A DNA stretch of 64,000 nt, taken from contig JAANBB010000004.1 of NCBI GenBank assembly GCA_014621425.1, positions 186,001 through 250,000 of the forward strand, given 5' to 3'. Shown piece after piece: positions 32,271 to 43,643 of this stretch. How positions within the stretch are numbered: the stretch's first letter is position 1; every line of letters starts with the position of its first letter. The notes below the pieces were generated by a model. That model made no database searches. It was not told where the DNA came from and was given only the letters and a program-made list of their open reading frames with translations. Source of the stretch: Cylindrodendrum hubeiense. Lineage: Eukaryota; Ascomycota; Sordariomycetes; Hypocreales; Nectriaceae. Made by a program: the position numbers and the translations under genes.

Positions 32271-33888
32271 TTACATGATGAAGACTTGTGGCACCGGAAG
32301 CAGCGCTGGCCAGTCTTCACTGGTGGTTGGCGCCCAAATCTTCTTGAGAAGCTCCACAGCTTTCAAGATATTGAGGAACCCATTGCGACGGTACTGTCTG
32401 TCTAAAAAGTCCTCAAATACTTTTTGATGCTCAAGTGTGCTGCTTTCAGATGCAGCTATGAGTACCGGCCAAATGAGCACATGTTCGCCAGGTGTCCCCT
32501 CCAATGCCTGAATAGCAGTGATGAAGCGGTCGACGGCCCCCTTTGATGCCGTGCTAACACCTTTAGCTAACACACGGTCGAGATATATGTTGAATGCTTG
32601 TTGCCTGATATTCGCGATAGCTTTGAACATGGAGGATTGTTTTGGGTGCAGTTTATCATAGTAGTCGAGGCAATCGAAGCTTTCCTGCGCGCGATGCATC
32701 ATTGTATACAAACCGGCATCTTGACTGAGCAATGGTGCAGCGTAGACACGTAATCTTAATATGTTAGCAGAGAAAAAAACAGATCATATCAAAGCACGGG
32801 TTCTTACTTGCGGATTTGCCGGAGCAAGAATTGTGACATTTCTCCTCCATCTAGGAGTCCACTCTCCCCACCAACAGCATCGAGGGCCGACTCTAACATG
32901 TGGAAGATGATGGGAAAGTCGGAGCATCCAGTGATCATGACAGCCACAAGAAGAACAACTATCGCCAGAATGACGACCTGCTTGGCCCTTTGGTCGCACC
33001 CACTAAGGTCACTCTTGCGTTTTAGTTCCCGGATTGCTTGTCCGTAAAGTCTATTCGGATCAGCGACGCTTTGATTTGCATCTCTACCGCGGAGATGATA
33101 TGCCGACGCTGCCAAGACGGCACTCATCATCACCTCACTGGTACGTGCCATGGGAAGAATGAGGTGTCGCCATCCATTGTTGACGTCGTCAACCACCACC
33201 ATTTCGGGGGCGATATTGTTTGAAACTGTGGGAGATTATTATCCTTTCATTCTCCAGATTTAGGGGGTCCGAGGTGCTTACAGTATGTGAGGAGGAACTC
33301 CATCCGCGGCTCTAATTGACCCAGGCAGGACTCGGATAGGAGAGGAGTTAGTGATCGTGACAGGCCCTGCAAGGCTTCCAACTCATGGTTATCATCGTCC
33401 TCAAGGCTAGTAGAGGTTTTTGAGCTGTGAGGAATAGGTGGCAATATTGATGAAGAGGCCCAATCGAAGACCTGGCAACTGCTCTCGGCCAGACCCGCCT
33501 CAATTTGGGGGATATCCAGAACCTCTTCGGTGTCCTTGTTGGACTCATCAGAAACACTTAGAATAGTCGTTTGATCCAAATCTGGTGTGCTTTCGGGATA
33601 CGTAGTGGTGCTGCAATGGGAGAGACTGCTGGTCCTTCTCTTCAATGCCTTTTCTACCGGCACGAAGCCATCTCGGAACCGATATTTTATATCGAATCCA
33701 CTGCAGACGATTCCTCTTGAATCACACTTGGAACAGCTCGGTCTGGTTCCATCGCAGTTGATTCGGCGCTGAGAGCATTCGTAGCAACCTGGTTCTTGGT
33801 AAGTGCACTGCTGTCGGGATTGATCCGAAGCCCGATCCACAGACCCACCTTTCACTTTGGGGATGTATGGGCGCTTTCGACGTGTCAT
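32271..33888 (-). CDS. Zn2Cys6 transcription factor
   Basis: Fungal nuclear regulator of 502 residues. Minus-strand exons are 33888-33282, 33225-32808 and 32754-32271, with GT-AG introns of 56 and 53 bp. The zinc cluster uses C35, C38, C45, C52, C55 and C62 (C-x2-C-x6-C-x6-C-x2-C-x6-C). A basic lead (MTRRKRPYIPKVKGG) probably serves in nuclear import. The rest matches the fungal-specific TF domain 2 layout: an acidic/Ser-rich linker, then helical segments such as SNNIAPEMVVVDDVNNGWRH and ILAIVVLLVAVMITGCSDFP. The in-frame methionine at 33933 would add 15 residues; the ATG at 33888 directly before the basic run is preferred. Convergent with the amine oxidase gene, so a regulatory link is possible but unproven. 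Confidence 0.9.
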
Positions 33889-35990
33889 GATCGTTGTGTA
33901 ATGGAGGTTCCATGCCGAGACGTAGCACAGCACGGAGTTATAGTGTATGCGAGGGGAATGATGGAAAGTCGCAGATTGTCTGGGACAACTGCCCGGGACA
34001 AATCTTGAAGGACGATCACGAGGGCAGAATAATAAATGGGCTTCAAATCTGGACCCATATGCTTATCACCCCGCACTGCGGAACCCCGCAAGATAAGGAT
34101 TAGTGACGTTGCGCTATTCCGCATGTAGGAATTTTAATGAGAGCACAATGATCCATCGGAGCCTCGGAGTCTGTCCCATTTCCTTAAATAGCGATAGATA
34201 TCGCTTCATAATACTGCTAGAATAGGATTCTCCATCCTCTGGTAGTATTCTTTTCTCACTCGCGGTTGCTTTTGCTCCCAGTTGGCTCTCTATCCCAGTT
34301 CGCGCGCTCCACGTCCCAAGCACTCAATCACACCCGCAACCGGTATTAATAACCACCGGCGCTCCTAGAATGACAGCCACTGTTCGCTCTAGGGCGCCTC
34401 CAGCACAATACCGCCGATGTTATTGTACTCCAGCTCTGCCTGTTATCCCGCGAGGCATCAGTACTTATTGATGTGTCGTACCAGTGGCGTTTTGCACAGA
34501 CAACCCAATGCAGTAGCGCTGTTGAGCATTGCTGCCCTGATGAGCTGCTTGCTACGGGTTCTTCTCAACGATTGGCCCGTCACCATGGCATTGGCTTCAA
34601 AAGAGTTCAAATGACATGCGGTGGGAAATCGAACTGACTCGAAGAATCTTTCTACGTATCTTTAATACATTCAATGCAGGGGCTAGGTACGATGCTGACA
34701 TTCCCTGCAATCGCAGACAAAAGAAATGCCGCCGTCGGAGGCGCTCGGCTCGCTCAAGGAAAATTACCAGTTGCCTGGTAGCCCAGGGTGCCATTCGGGT
34801 GCGCTGCCGCTTGTGCCACCACGTGTGTGCGAACCAGTTGGTTCCCTAGCTCGTTTGGGTTGGGCATTCCCGGCGGAGATCCGACCCCTGGCCGCGATAT
34901 CTGCAGGTTGGTGTCGGTTGTGTGCCTGACCAGGGAGCGAGGGACAGGGACACACAGGGCGGGTGGTGTATCATACGCTCGATACGCGGCTTTGCGTGAC
35001 TCGCATACCCAGCTTTGAGACGCTGACGATGACCCCGACCCTAATTGCATCGACAGTACGAAGTATCGGCGGCCTGCTCTCAGGTCCAGGTAGCGTATGG
35101 CACATGCAATCAGGGATCCTAGTCTTCAATAGAGTGTGGACCCAGAAGCGTGTGATTGTACGTACGTAGTATTGAACTCGGGTGCCTCCGAGGCCCTCTT
35201 TCCCCGAGAGGGGCTTTTGGGTCCATCTCAGCCCGGCTTGAGTAAGGGCGGGATATCGATTTGTCCAAGGATTGGACACATTCGGTCTCAATCCAACAAT
35301 ATATCATACTCGGTACAGCGCAGCTATATTTGCTCTCCTTCTGCTCCTTCAATGTCTGCCCCGTTAACGGCGACAGCTGGAAGGGTGGAAAGAGGCAACT
35401 GCGGATTTCTTTTCTTTTTCTTGGCGAGGCTGCAGTTTCAATCCCAGAGGAAATAATCATCAATAGCCACCGCCCGCACCATACTGCAGGATATTCCGCG
35501 CACAGCTTCCGTGCAACGCAACATTGATTGGGCACCGCGTATTCTGTAGGGTTGAAGACTCTGAGTCAGTTGGTGGCGTGAAAGTGGTGTCAACGCGGAC
35601 ATGGCTGCTGCGGTCTAGGGCCAACAGAGACCAGCCTTGGCTCAGGCTGCGCAAATGGACAGCGGGACTAGGTTCGCGGGTGACGCGGAAGAATGGACTA
35701 CGGCACCATCATAGACTTGGGCGCAAGTCTAGTCAAGCCACACTCGGCTCTAGCTGGCCGGGGATTCCCATGGCGTCCAATTCCCATTTACAGCTTCAAT
35801 GCCCCTGCATAACCGGTGGAACCGTGCCATCCTCGTTATGACTTGGGACCCGCCTCCACATGGACAGAGAATTGACAAAAGAACGCCAGAGCCGCCCGAC
35901 TTCTTTGGAGCTTCCAACCCCTCGTGCCTGACCTTTTACTGTAACGGTTTCGTCTCTGGCTGACGCATCTTTCAGCGGACAGGCCATATC
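33889..35990. other. Intergenic region of 2.1 kb, no gene seen
   Basis: Contains the regulator's promoter (minus) and the promoter of the second rhodopsin-type gene (plus). Frames at 34417-35535 are short and overlap on both strands without domain or signal peptide. No repeats were recognised. Confidence 0.35.
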
Positions 35991-37401
35991 ATGGCTCTTC
36001 CCGCCCCTGGGCCAGCCGCGGTTCTTGTTGGACCCCCATGAACCATTATTCCGGGTGCTTTCGCTAACTGAGTCCCCAACCAGGTATCGCAATGGATCCT
36101 AATTACCATTGCCGCCGCCGTCGTTGCAGCTCGTGTGTACCTGCGCCTCAAGATCCAGAAACGAAAAATCCTTAGCAGCGATATCCTCATGTGCGCCGCT
36201 TGGGTTGCCGCCGTCGCTACCGCCTCGTTCGACATCAAGTTTGCGCAGATGGGCGCACTCGAGCCCAAGGTCAAGACAACACTGGACGGTTACAATGGAT
36301 CTGCGGAGGAGGTCATCTTAATATTGAAGGTAAGCCGGGACATTTGATCCAAAGACACGGGACAATAGCCCCGTGGCCACGTGAAAGTGGTAGCTGACGC
36401 AGGCGCATCAGTTGTTCTGGGTCAGCAGCATCCCGTTCTTTACCACGTTTTACCTCTGCAAGGCAGCACTTCTCGCAGTGTTCTTGCAAGTATTCCCAAA
36501 ATTTATGAGGAAGCGGAGAATATTCCTCTGGTGTATAATTGGTTACGTCGCCGTCTCCTACATCGTCAGCCTCTTGATGGTCTTGTGCATTTGCCTACCA
36601 ATCGAGACGAATTGGTAAGTTGCTGGCGGTCAAGCTTGATGGTGAGCAATCGGATGCTAACACTTGGTAGGTCAATAGATCCCGACACAACGTGCCCGCC
36701 TGCGAAGGTTGCATTTGTCTTCCGGCTCGGCTGGGCGCTTCACTTCACGGGTGATATCCTGAGTAAGTTTGATGGCGATCGAATCTGTCTTTACCATGCA
36801 AACAGCCTAACATTGTGTACAGTCTTTGCCCTCCCGTGGCTTATCGTACCTGGCCTCCAGATGAAGTGGAAACTTAAGATGGGCGTGTATTGCACATTTC
36901 TCCTGGGCACTATCAACATCATCTTCTGCCTCGTTCGCTTCATCACGATACAAACAAATACCGTTAACAATGTCATCCCGCTCAGTTTAGTTGGTACGTA
37001 CAGCGCGTCCCCTCCCAAGCGTACAAGTCTAATGCGCATCCCTTGCAGAGCTTTGGAGTTCTCTTGACTGCAATATCGGCCTTGTGATTGCATGCTTGCC
37101 ATCACTGCGACCATACTTGAGGGGCAGAAAGGGATCGGATTACTACAACTCCAACTCGTACTCCAAATCGGCGAGTGCGAGGCCAGGCGGCGACGGCTTC
37201 AAGATGATCAGCGAACCTTTCGGCGCGCAAGCCTCGACATCTGGAGCCCCAAAGCGCTCGCCCCACATCTCGTCATCGAATTCCAACGGCTTCGACGATG
37301 ACCCCTGGGAAGATGGAAAGAAGAGCAACGCGAGTGACATTGAACTGGTTGCTGTGAAGCCGCTAGAGACCTTGGCGATGGAATCGGGGCGGCGCGGATA
37401 A
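35991..37401 (+). CDS. Fungal rhodopsin-domain (PTH11-related) membrane protein
   Basis: Seven-helix membrane protein, 367 residues in the preferred model. Six exons: 35991-36020, 36084-36329, 36403-36614, 36671-36762, 36823-36993 and 37049-37401; introns are 55-73 bp, GT-AG. The first donor could also be six bases further on (36027), which would add Val-Leu. Helices include WILITIAAAVVAARVYLRL, ILMCAAWVAAVATASFDI, SSIPFFTTFYLCKAALLAVF, WCIIGYVAVSYIVSLLMVLC and YCTFLLGTINIIFCLVRFI. The family's end-of-core motif ELWSSLDCNIGLVIACLPSL is complete at the last junction. A Ser/Asp-rich cytosolic tail follows. Several exons are only visible after splicing, so continuous frames here mislead. Role unknown. 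Confidence 0.88.
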
Positions 37402-39790
37402 TCATCCCCTGGGACAGGGAACGTAATGAACAGGGAGTTCGGTCACGGTGACCACGGAGATAATGACGAACCAACCCGAATAGGGTGGCATAGACGAGAC
37501 GGGACGATTCTGCCGAGGAAAAACTCGACCCAGCGCCAGACAGAACGCTTGTCTCCTGGCTGGCGTTCCGCACGGCGGTACGAAGCACACATGCATGGAT
37601 TATAGAAGCCACTATACGGAATAAACCTTGATAATGCAGTAGACACGGCCCTAATAAAGTGTACATGGGTAATGTGAGCGCCGCTACAGGGGTGGCGCTT
37701 CTGTTATCCGCTTTCGGCACCCCTGCACATGCTATCCCTTGAGACAACAACTCAGAACACCAGCTATTAATTACGGCCTTCTACATCAGGACGCGAATGT
37801 CACCTGACATTGATTAAAACGAGAACTCGCAAGCATTGCCAATGGTAGATAAGGGGTTCCGGGCCTTCATATGGCGAGCTGTTTCCGAACCGGAAGTTGG
37901 GGTTGCAGGTTGCGGGTTGCGGACTTTACGGGCGCCGAGGTGCAAGAGTCAGTGGCCATGTACCTGACATGGAGGAGTGGAGAAGGGCAGCGTTCCAGCT
38001 ACTGCTTCAGCTGAACGCATCAGTACAGTGCTGTCTGCTACTAAGGCGCCAGACTGCACAACGCAATATCTACTGAGCCTGCTGTAATCTGTACGGCGCG
38101 AAGGATGAACGAAGCGCCGCGCCGTCCACTACCAAGGCGCCAGCCAACACAAAGCACTGCCAGCTGAGCCTGCTGTACGACACCAACGATGGACAAAGTG
38201 CCGCCGCAAAGCCCAAGCTCCGGTAGGGATATGCACTGTTGTCTCCCCGGGAACTAGCTTTGCCCCAGGGGATCGTCTCAAGTCCATATCTGTGCGCTGG
38301 ACCTCGTGGTAACGGCAACAAGACGGCCTCAACGTGCTGCCAAGTCTTACACGCATGTTACCATCGACGCTACGGGAATGAAGCCGATATTACGGATGAC
38401 CAGGGCATGGTGACACAGGAATCTCAGTCCTGTCAATATTTTGAATGAAGAGAACAGACCAACTTTCCGAGCACGGCCGACTCACAACTGGTGGCGGCTT
38501 CGTTACGGCATCACCCATTTCGGTATAGGGTAGGGGCAACTGCTCACCCATTGCATCTTGACTCATTGATCTACATGAAAAATTAGCATCACGTTAGTTA
38601 CAAGTGATGGAATTATCTTCATTTAATCAATTCTTAGCTGTTTCACACCGCGTATCTTAGTCCACTGGCGTACTGTCGTCTTTTGTAGGTGCCAGTGACG
38701 GCCTCGATACGAGGCATCATCCGTCGCTAAGCTAAAAACGATGACCCCTCGTTTGACCTGACTAGGCCGTCACTACTCCGCAAGGTGCTTAGGGTTGCAC
38801 ACTAGAGCGAATTTCATTCTCACAGGGATCAAGCACCTCGAATGATTATAGGAAGGCTCGGCTGTCTCGCATTAGACACGCGGGAACGCGACGAGCTGGA
38901 GTGGACGGCTTGGCTATCCTCATCTGTGAAGGCCTTCCGAACACTCCACTCTGTTCCCATACACTTGCTACACTACAGACCCCTATGGCTCTGGGGCCGG
39001 ATTGGAGGTCACAAATATACACCTTCTTACAATCCCTTGCGCGAGGCACCCTGTATTCAATGAGCGTATGTGGCCCCTCGAAAACTTGCGACGGCTTTCA
39101 GTAGACAGTGAAGTCGGTCAACGCCACTCGCCACGCAGTAATATGATCCTTTAATCGCTGTTTGTTAGATACTATGGTATGGAATTCACTAAATATTGCT
39201 CTAAACAATAATTACACGTGAGAATGGGACGCAATATCGTCATAAATGATGATATCATTCGATGTGTTGGACTGGAGTCGGTGCACTGACTCGATGCAAG
39301 TCAGCTAAGTTTATTTTCTGGTCTGCAGCCGCTCTTTGAGAATGCCATGATAATTTTATCTTCTCTTAAAAATCTCCTCGATTTTTCTTTGCCAGTGCTG
39401 CCTCCCATTGGTACATGAGGGCGGGAATTTGCGTAATGGCTAGTAAATGCAGGGAAGTGCCTTGGCTTTCAAAAGGACCCTGAACACCAATCAAGCTTGA
39501 CATGCATCTTTGTAGTCTCAGTATAAAACCCGGGCATTCCCCGCGTGATTATGTCGAGTAACCTGGAAGCGCATCGATAGCCTCCCCTGCGAGCACGTGG
39601 GTGGAATACGGCCCCGGTATGGCAAGGGCTAATTGAATTGGCCGCCGTTTTACACGTCGCGAGAATGACGAGTACCCACTTATATCGTAGTACTAATGAT
39701 TGCATCTTGTTCTCCCAAAACATCTTCAACTGAATCTCGCTGTTCATATCCTTGTTTGTCTGGTTTGTCGACCTCGTTACTCGCGGAGAC
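37402..39790. other. Intergenic region of 2.4 kb, no gene seen
   Basis: No supported frame. It contains an imperfect direct repeat with a 91-bp period (about 38039-38210) and several short AT-rich stretches. The last few hundred bases are the promoter of the phospholipase-type gene. Confidence 0.35.
38039..38210 (+). repeat. Imperfect 91-bp direct repeat
   Basis: Two adjacent diverged copies share AAGGCGCCAG (38043 and 38134), TGAGCCTGCTGTA and a following GGAYRAAS-GCCGC block with the same spacing. Origin unknown; too diverged to assign to a transposon. Confidence 0.5.
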
Positions 39791-42547
39791 ATGGTGGTCT
39801 TCAGGGCGTTGCGTCAATCACCCGCATATCTGTATGCCAAGGCGTATTGTCTCTGCGCCCTAGTAACGCTCTTCAAAGCAACTCCCGTTTCGTCAACGTT
39901 CGTTCAGGTAACGGCTCAACTTGATTCTAAAAACAAGAAAGGACGGGCTATTCCCAAAGGTGGCCCCCGACTGATTCCTACCGACGACTATGAGAGCTCC
40001 TTGGTGTTGCCGAGAATACCAATCGGCTGCAATGCGGGTTCTACGTCAGACCTTGACGCCTCATCAAAGTCGCGCAGTGCTGGGCGGAGCCAATCGCGTC
40101 TGAGAACCATCTCCAAAAGGTGGAACAAGAGAGCCGTGGATTTCTCTCAGATCAACGTCCTTTTACGGCGTGACGACAAGGATTTCAGAACATACCCAGA
40201 GATTGAGTGGGACGCGACTGTCCGATGCTCGCCTGAGTTGCATCCGGAGGAACGGAAGTTCATTGAGTTGCGCCAACAACGAATATCTTCTCACGGCCAC
40301 AACTCTCTACATCAGTTTCTCGGCTTGCCCCCGGACGAAGTCGTTGATCCTCGGGATGTTCCCCTAGTCGCGTTAGGAGGCTCTGGTGGAGGTTACAGAG
40401 CCATGTTTGGTTTTGGAGCTTTTATATCCACTTGCAAGAAAAGCCAGCTATGGGACTGCATCACATGGACTGCAGGTGTGAGTGGTAGCTGCTGGACGCT
40501 CGGGGCGTACTACACGATTGCACGTCAGGATGCCTCTAGGCTTACTCGTCACTATCTATCGATGGCCAAAGAGCTGGTGCATCCCATGAGCATATCTTCA
40601 CTGGACACAGTTGTCCGGAGCACTAAAGGTGTCTACTTTCTCATCGGTCCCCTAGTACGAAAGGCTCAATCCAGCATCATTGGGCTGGGTATCATGGACC
40701 TCTACGCAACATTGATCAGTACTTACCAGTTTCTTTCTCGCGAGCCGGGAGCAAGGCTAAACAGAGAAACATTCCAATTATCCAAGATGTGGACTCGTTC
40801 CGGTCTCGACAAGGGGGCTGAGCCAATGCCCATATTCACAGCTGTGAGACGAGCACCGAATAATTCCTCTGGAGTCAAGGCGAACAGGGACTCGTCCATA
40901 AGCAAAGGGCAGCCTCCTACACAATCTATGAAGCAACATCACACAGACTACTTGAAACTTCACCCTTCACAGGAAACTTCGAAGCATGAAAAGACGAAGA
41001 GTGAAGAGGGTCCTTCCAAAGGGTTATTTCAATGGTTTGAGATCTCTCCACTGGAAGTAGGTTGCCGCGACCTCCAGCGTTTCGTTCCAACATGGTCTTG
41101 GGGGCGAACATTTGCGTCTGGTCACTCCGTTGATCGACGGCCAGAGCAGTCCCTCGCCCTTTTGCTTGGCCAATGCACCAGTGCCCCGGCGGGTCCTTTG
41201 ACAGGATATATATCGGCTCTGCTGGCTTCTCTGCCGAAGGGAACGGTCATGTCTCGGGTGCTCTTTGCCCTCAACAGATTCATAACAATGAAGAAATGGG
41301 AGAGAGTATGGGCAAATCCTATTCGTGCTGGACACGATCCCAATCCTTTCTACGGTACAGGGACGCGGCCCACATTGGAAGCAGCTTGGGACGGAAACAC
41401 AGGGCCAAATAACCCCATCGTTGGTAAATGTGAATTCGACGCGTCTCGCTTACTTGACATGGCAACTATATCTAATGGAAGATCATTGGAGCGGCTGGCA
41501 CTGCGTATCCTCAGTCAACGGGAGTGGGATGAGCTGAATCGGTTGCTCGTTGGCATGCAAAATTCCGTCCAAAGCTGGCAGAGCACCGCACGGTACCTTT
41601 CCATCGCGTGGGCAGCAAAATCGGCAGCATCCAAGGCGCTGAATCCACTTTATTCGGTATCTTGGAACCATTTGGCTGTGGATTTTGCTGGTCTGGTACC
41701 ATCAAGTGATGCCCCCTTGGGGAATGGAAGCGCCGCAAGACAGATTGTTGGGTTCTCCACCGAGTTTACAGAGAGGAATAGGGAAAATGTACCCAGGCTC
41801 AATTTAAACCTCTCTTGGCGAGGGAATAAGGTGACAGCGAATGTCAGGGCTGAGAGGTACTCAACATTGCATGAGCCGGAGAAGCCAACGAATGACGACG
41901 AAATCACCAAGAACGGGAAAGACCCAAAGAAATACGAATGGGAAGCCCAGGGCCGAGTCAGGCTCATGGACGGTGGAATGTCTAACAACCTTCCAAATCA
42001 TATCTTGGCACGACCGGAGCGTTGCGCCGACATGATTATTGCGTTTGATGCATCGTCTGATATTCACACGGACGCAGCCATCCGCAGGATCCAAAACTTT
42101 GCAGACGATTGCAATATTGAGCTGGGAGATCAAACAGCGTCCTTTGATCCTCCCCTCGGACGGTTTTCGATCAATTCCGGGGCCACAGCAGCGTCTGTCG
42201 ATGTGGAAACAAAATTTCTTAATCATTATGCCAGAGTTTTTGGAGGAACCAGGCAAAATGGACAACAGATCTATCTGGTCTATTGCCCACTCCTTCCAAA
42301 CGCCATTAACCCGAAATTCAACCCTTCAGTATGGTTTATCCATTCTATACACTTGCAAGGCTAATTGTTGGAACAGCAAGAATCCTTTTCTACTTCCTAT
42401 AACCTCATATGGACCCCAGATCAGGTCAATGCTGTCTTTGATACGTCAGAGGCCAATCTTTCTAATTACGCCATTCACACAATCAAGCAAGTGATGAGGA
42501 AAATCTACTTAGCGAAACGAGCAACTCGAATAATATCAGAGAGTTAA
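39791..42547 (+). CDS. Cytosolic phospholipase A2/lysophospholipase-type enzyme
   Basis: Large lipid acyl hydrolase of the PLA2 catalytic (cPLA2/phospholipase B) family, 902 residues. Exon 1 is 39791-42328 and exon 2 is 42377-42547; the 48-bp intron starts GTATGG and has GGCTAAT before its AG. Ignoring it would end the protein early and lose the conserved tail DQVNAVFDTSEANLSNY. The catalytic core is clear: glycine loop LGGSGGGYRAMFGFGA around residue 197, nucleophile Ser231 in TAGVSGSCW, and catalytic Asp727 in RLMDGGMSNNLPNHILA. The long insert between them is variable in this family. Residues 10-35 are hydrophobic and might act as a weak anchor; no clear signal peptide. The first ATG in frame is 39791. 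It hydrolyses phospholipid or lysophospholipid by homology. Confidence 0.9.
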
Positions 42548-42714
42548 TAGAGACTAATATCCCGATACCGAAGGATAACATAGGATTGCTGATCAAGTAT
42601 CCTGAATTTGGGACATGCCAGACCATGGGCCAAAAGTGCATCCTTTCTCCATCATTGTAGACATCAAAGAATAATTACCTCTCGCACCTTGAAAGTATAA
42701 TCTTGCTCTTGAAT

Positions 42715-43206
42715 TCACTGCTCACCAACTATGGCTGAGACTATATTCACAGCCTCCTGGAAGCTCCTCCTTTGTTCCTCAGTCGCCTGGACTTCACTTG
42801 GGCTACTAACACATCCTTCAGGACCACCGTTCATCCATTCCAGGTTTGAGCTCGCAAAAGAAATAGATGTATCCAGACGATATATGTCTTCAGATGCCCG
42901 AGGTATCTCCAGCGGCAATTCCCCCAGGATCTCCGAGAGTCGTTCGATTTGGCCTTTATGATCATCAAACAATATTTCCTTCCGACTTTCGCTCATATCC
43001 GGTGAGCCGGGGGCTTTCACTTTCACGGAAACTTTGAGCGTGCTGCTGCCATTCTCACGAATGATTTCATACACCGCAGTTGGCGTCGGTGGGACGAACC
43101 CGCCCGTGATGCCTAGGTGCCAGCCACGAGGATTAGCAGAGAAGGGTTTTCCGTGCGAACAAGTCTTACCCTTTTGTAGGCGGATTGAAATTGGCCCGGA
43201 ATCCAT
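42715..43206 (-). CDS. Small hypothetical protein, two possible splice forms
   Basis: An open frame of 163 residues from an ATG at 43206. It also contains a near-ideal in-phase intron (43113-43169, 57 bp, GTAAGA, TGCTAAT, CACCTAG), and removing it gives a 144-residue protein. The spliced N-terminus (ISIRLQKGITGGFVPPTPTA) places two glycines at the turn after the first strand, a layout that reminds me of emfourin-type protease-inhibitor proteins, but this is a guess. The rest is acidic and mostly helical or strand-like, with no signal peptide or membrane segment. It is convergent with the phospholipase gene, 167 bp away. Confidence 0.55.
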   Translation of the reverse strand: MDSGPISIRLQKGKTCSHGKPFSANPRGWHLGITGGFVPPTPTAVYEIIRENGSSTLKVSVKVKAPGSPDMSESRKEILFDDHKGQIERLSEILGELPLEIPRASEDIYRLDTSISFASSNLEWMNGGPEGCVSSPSEVQATEEQRRSFQEAVNIVSAIVGEQ

Positions 43207-43643
43207 CAAAGAGTACGTGTCAAATGTCCCTAGTTTGGTTTATTCCACTGCCGTGATGCGGTGAGGTATAAAGAGGACAAATGAACTCGCTACGACCGCC
43301 CTGGCAGGCGATTATGTAGCTGCATTGAAATGAGGGGTACCCCAGTCAACCACCACAAACAGGACACCTATTACTTTGTATGCCCACTAATTCCATAGCA
43401 CGACAGATATTGATTCACAATAGACGAGGACTAGCACAAGTCTCGACTATATGTGACCACAGAGTACTGAGTGCGAGACAATGCACAGCAACTGAGCTTC
43501 GTGACAAAAGAAGATGAAGAATTATACTATGGATCTCTATTTTGGTTTCTGGAGCGGGGATGATGGAGTCGATACAAATACAAGTTATATGCCACACCTC
43601 TATTGGAAGGTAGGTCACAGCCAGGCTGAGTGTTGCACAAGAT
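43207..43643. other. Short intergenic region, nothing seen
   Basis: About 440 bp between the start of the small hypothetical gene and the 3' end of the transporter gene. It includes the hypothetical gene's promoter (a TATAAAG-like box on the plus strand near 43266 reads CTTTATA on the coding strand). No further gene. Confidence 0.35.

Noticed and set aside
36381..37067. Continuous 228-codon plus frame inside the second 7TM gene
   Set aside because: It reads through several introns in the wrong frame; the spliced model gives family motifs and proper helices instead.
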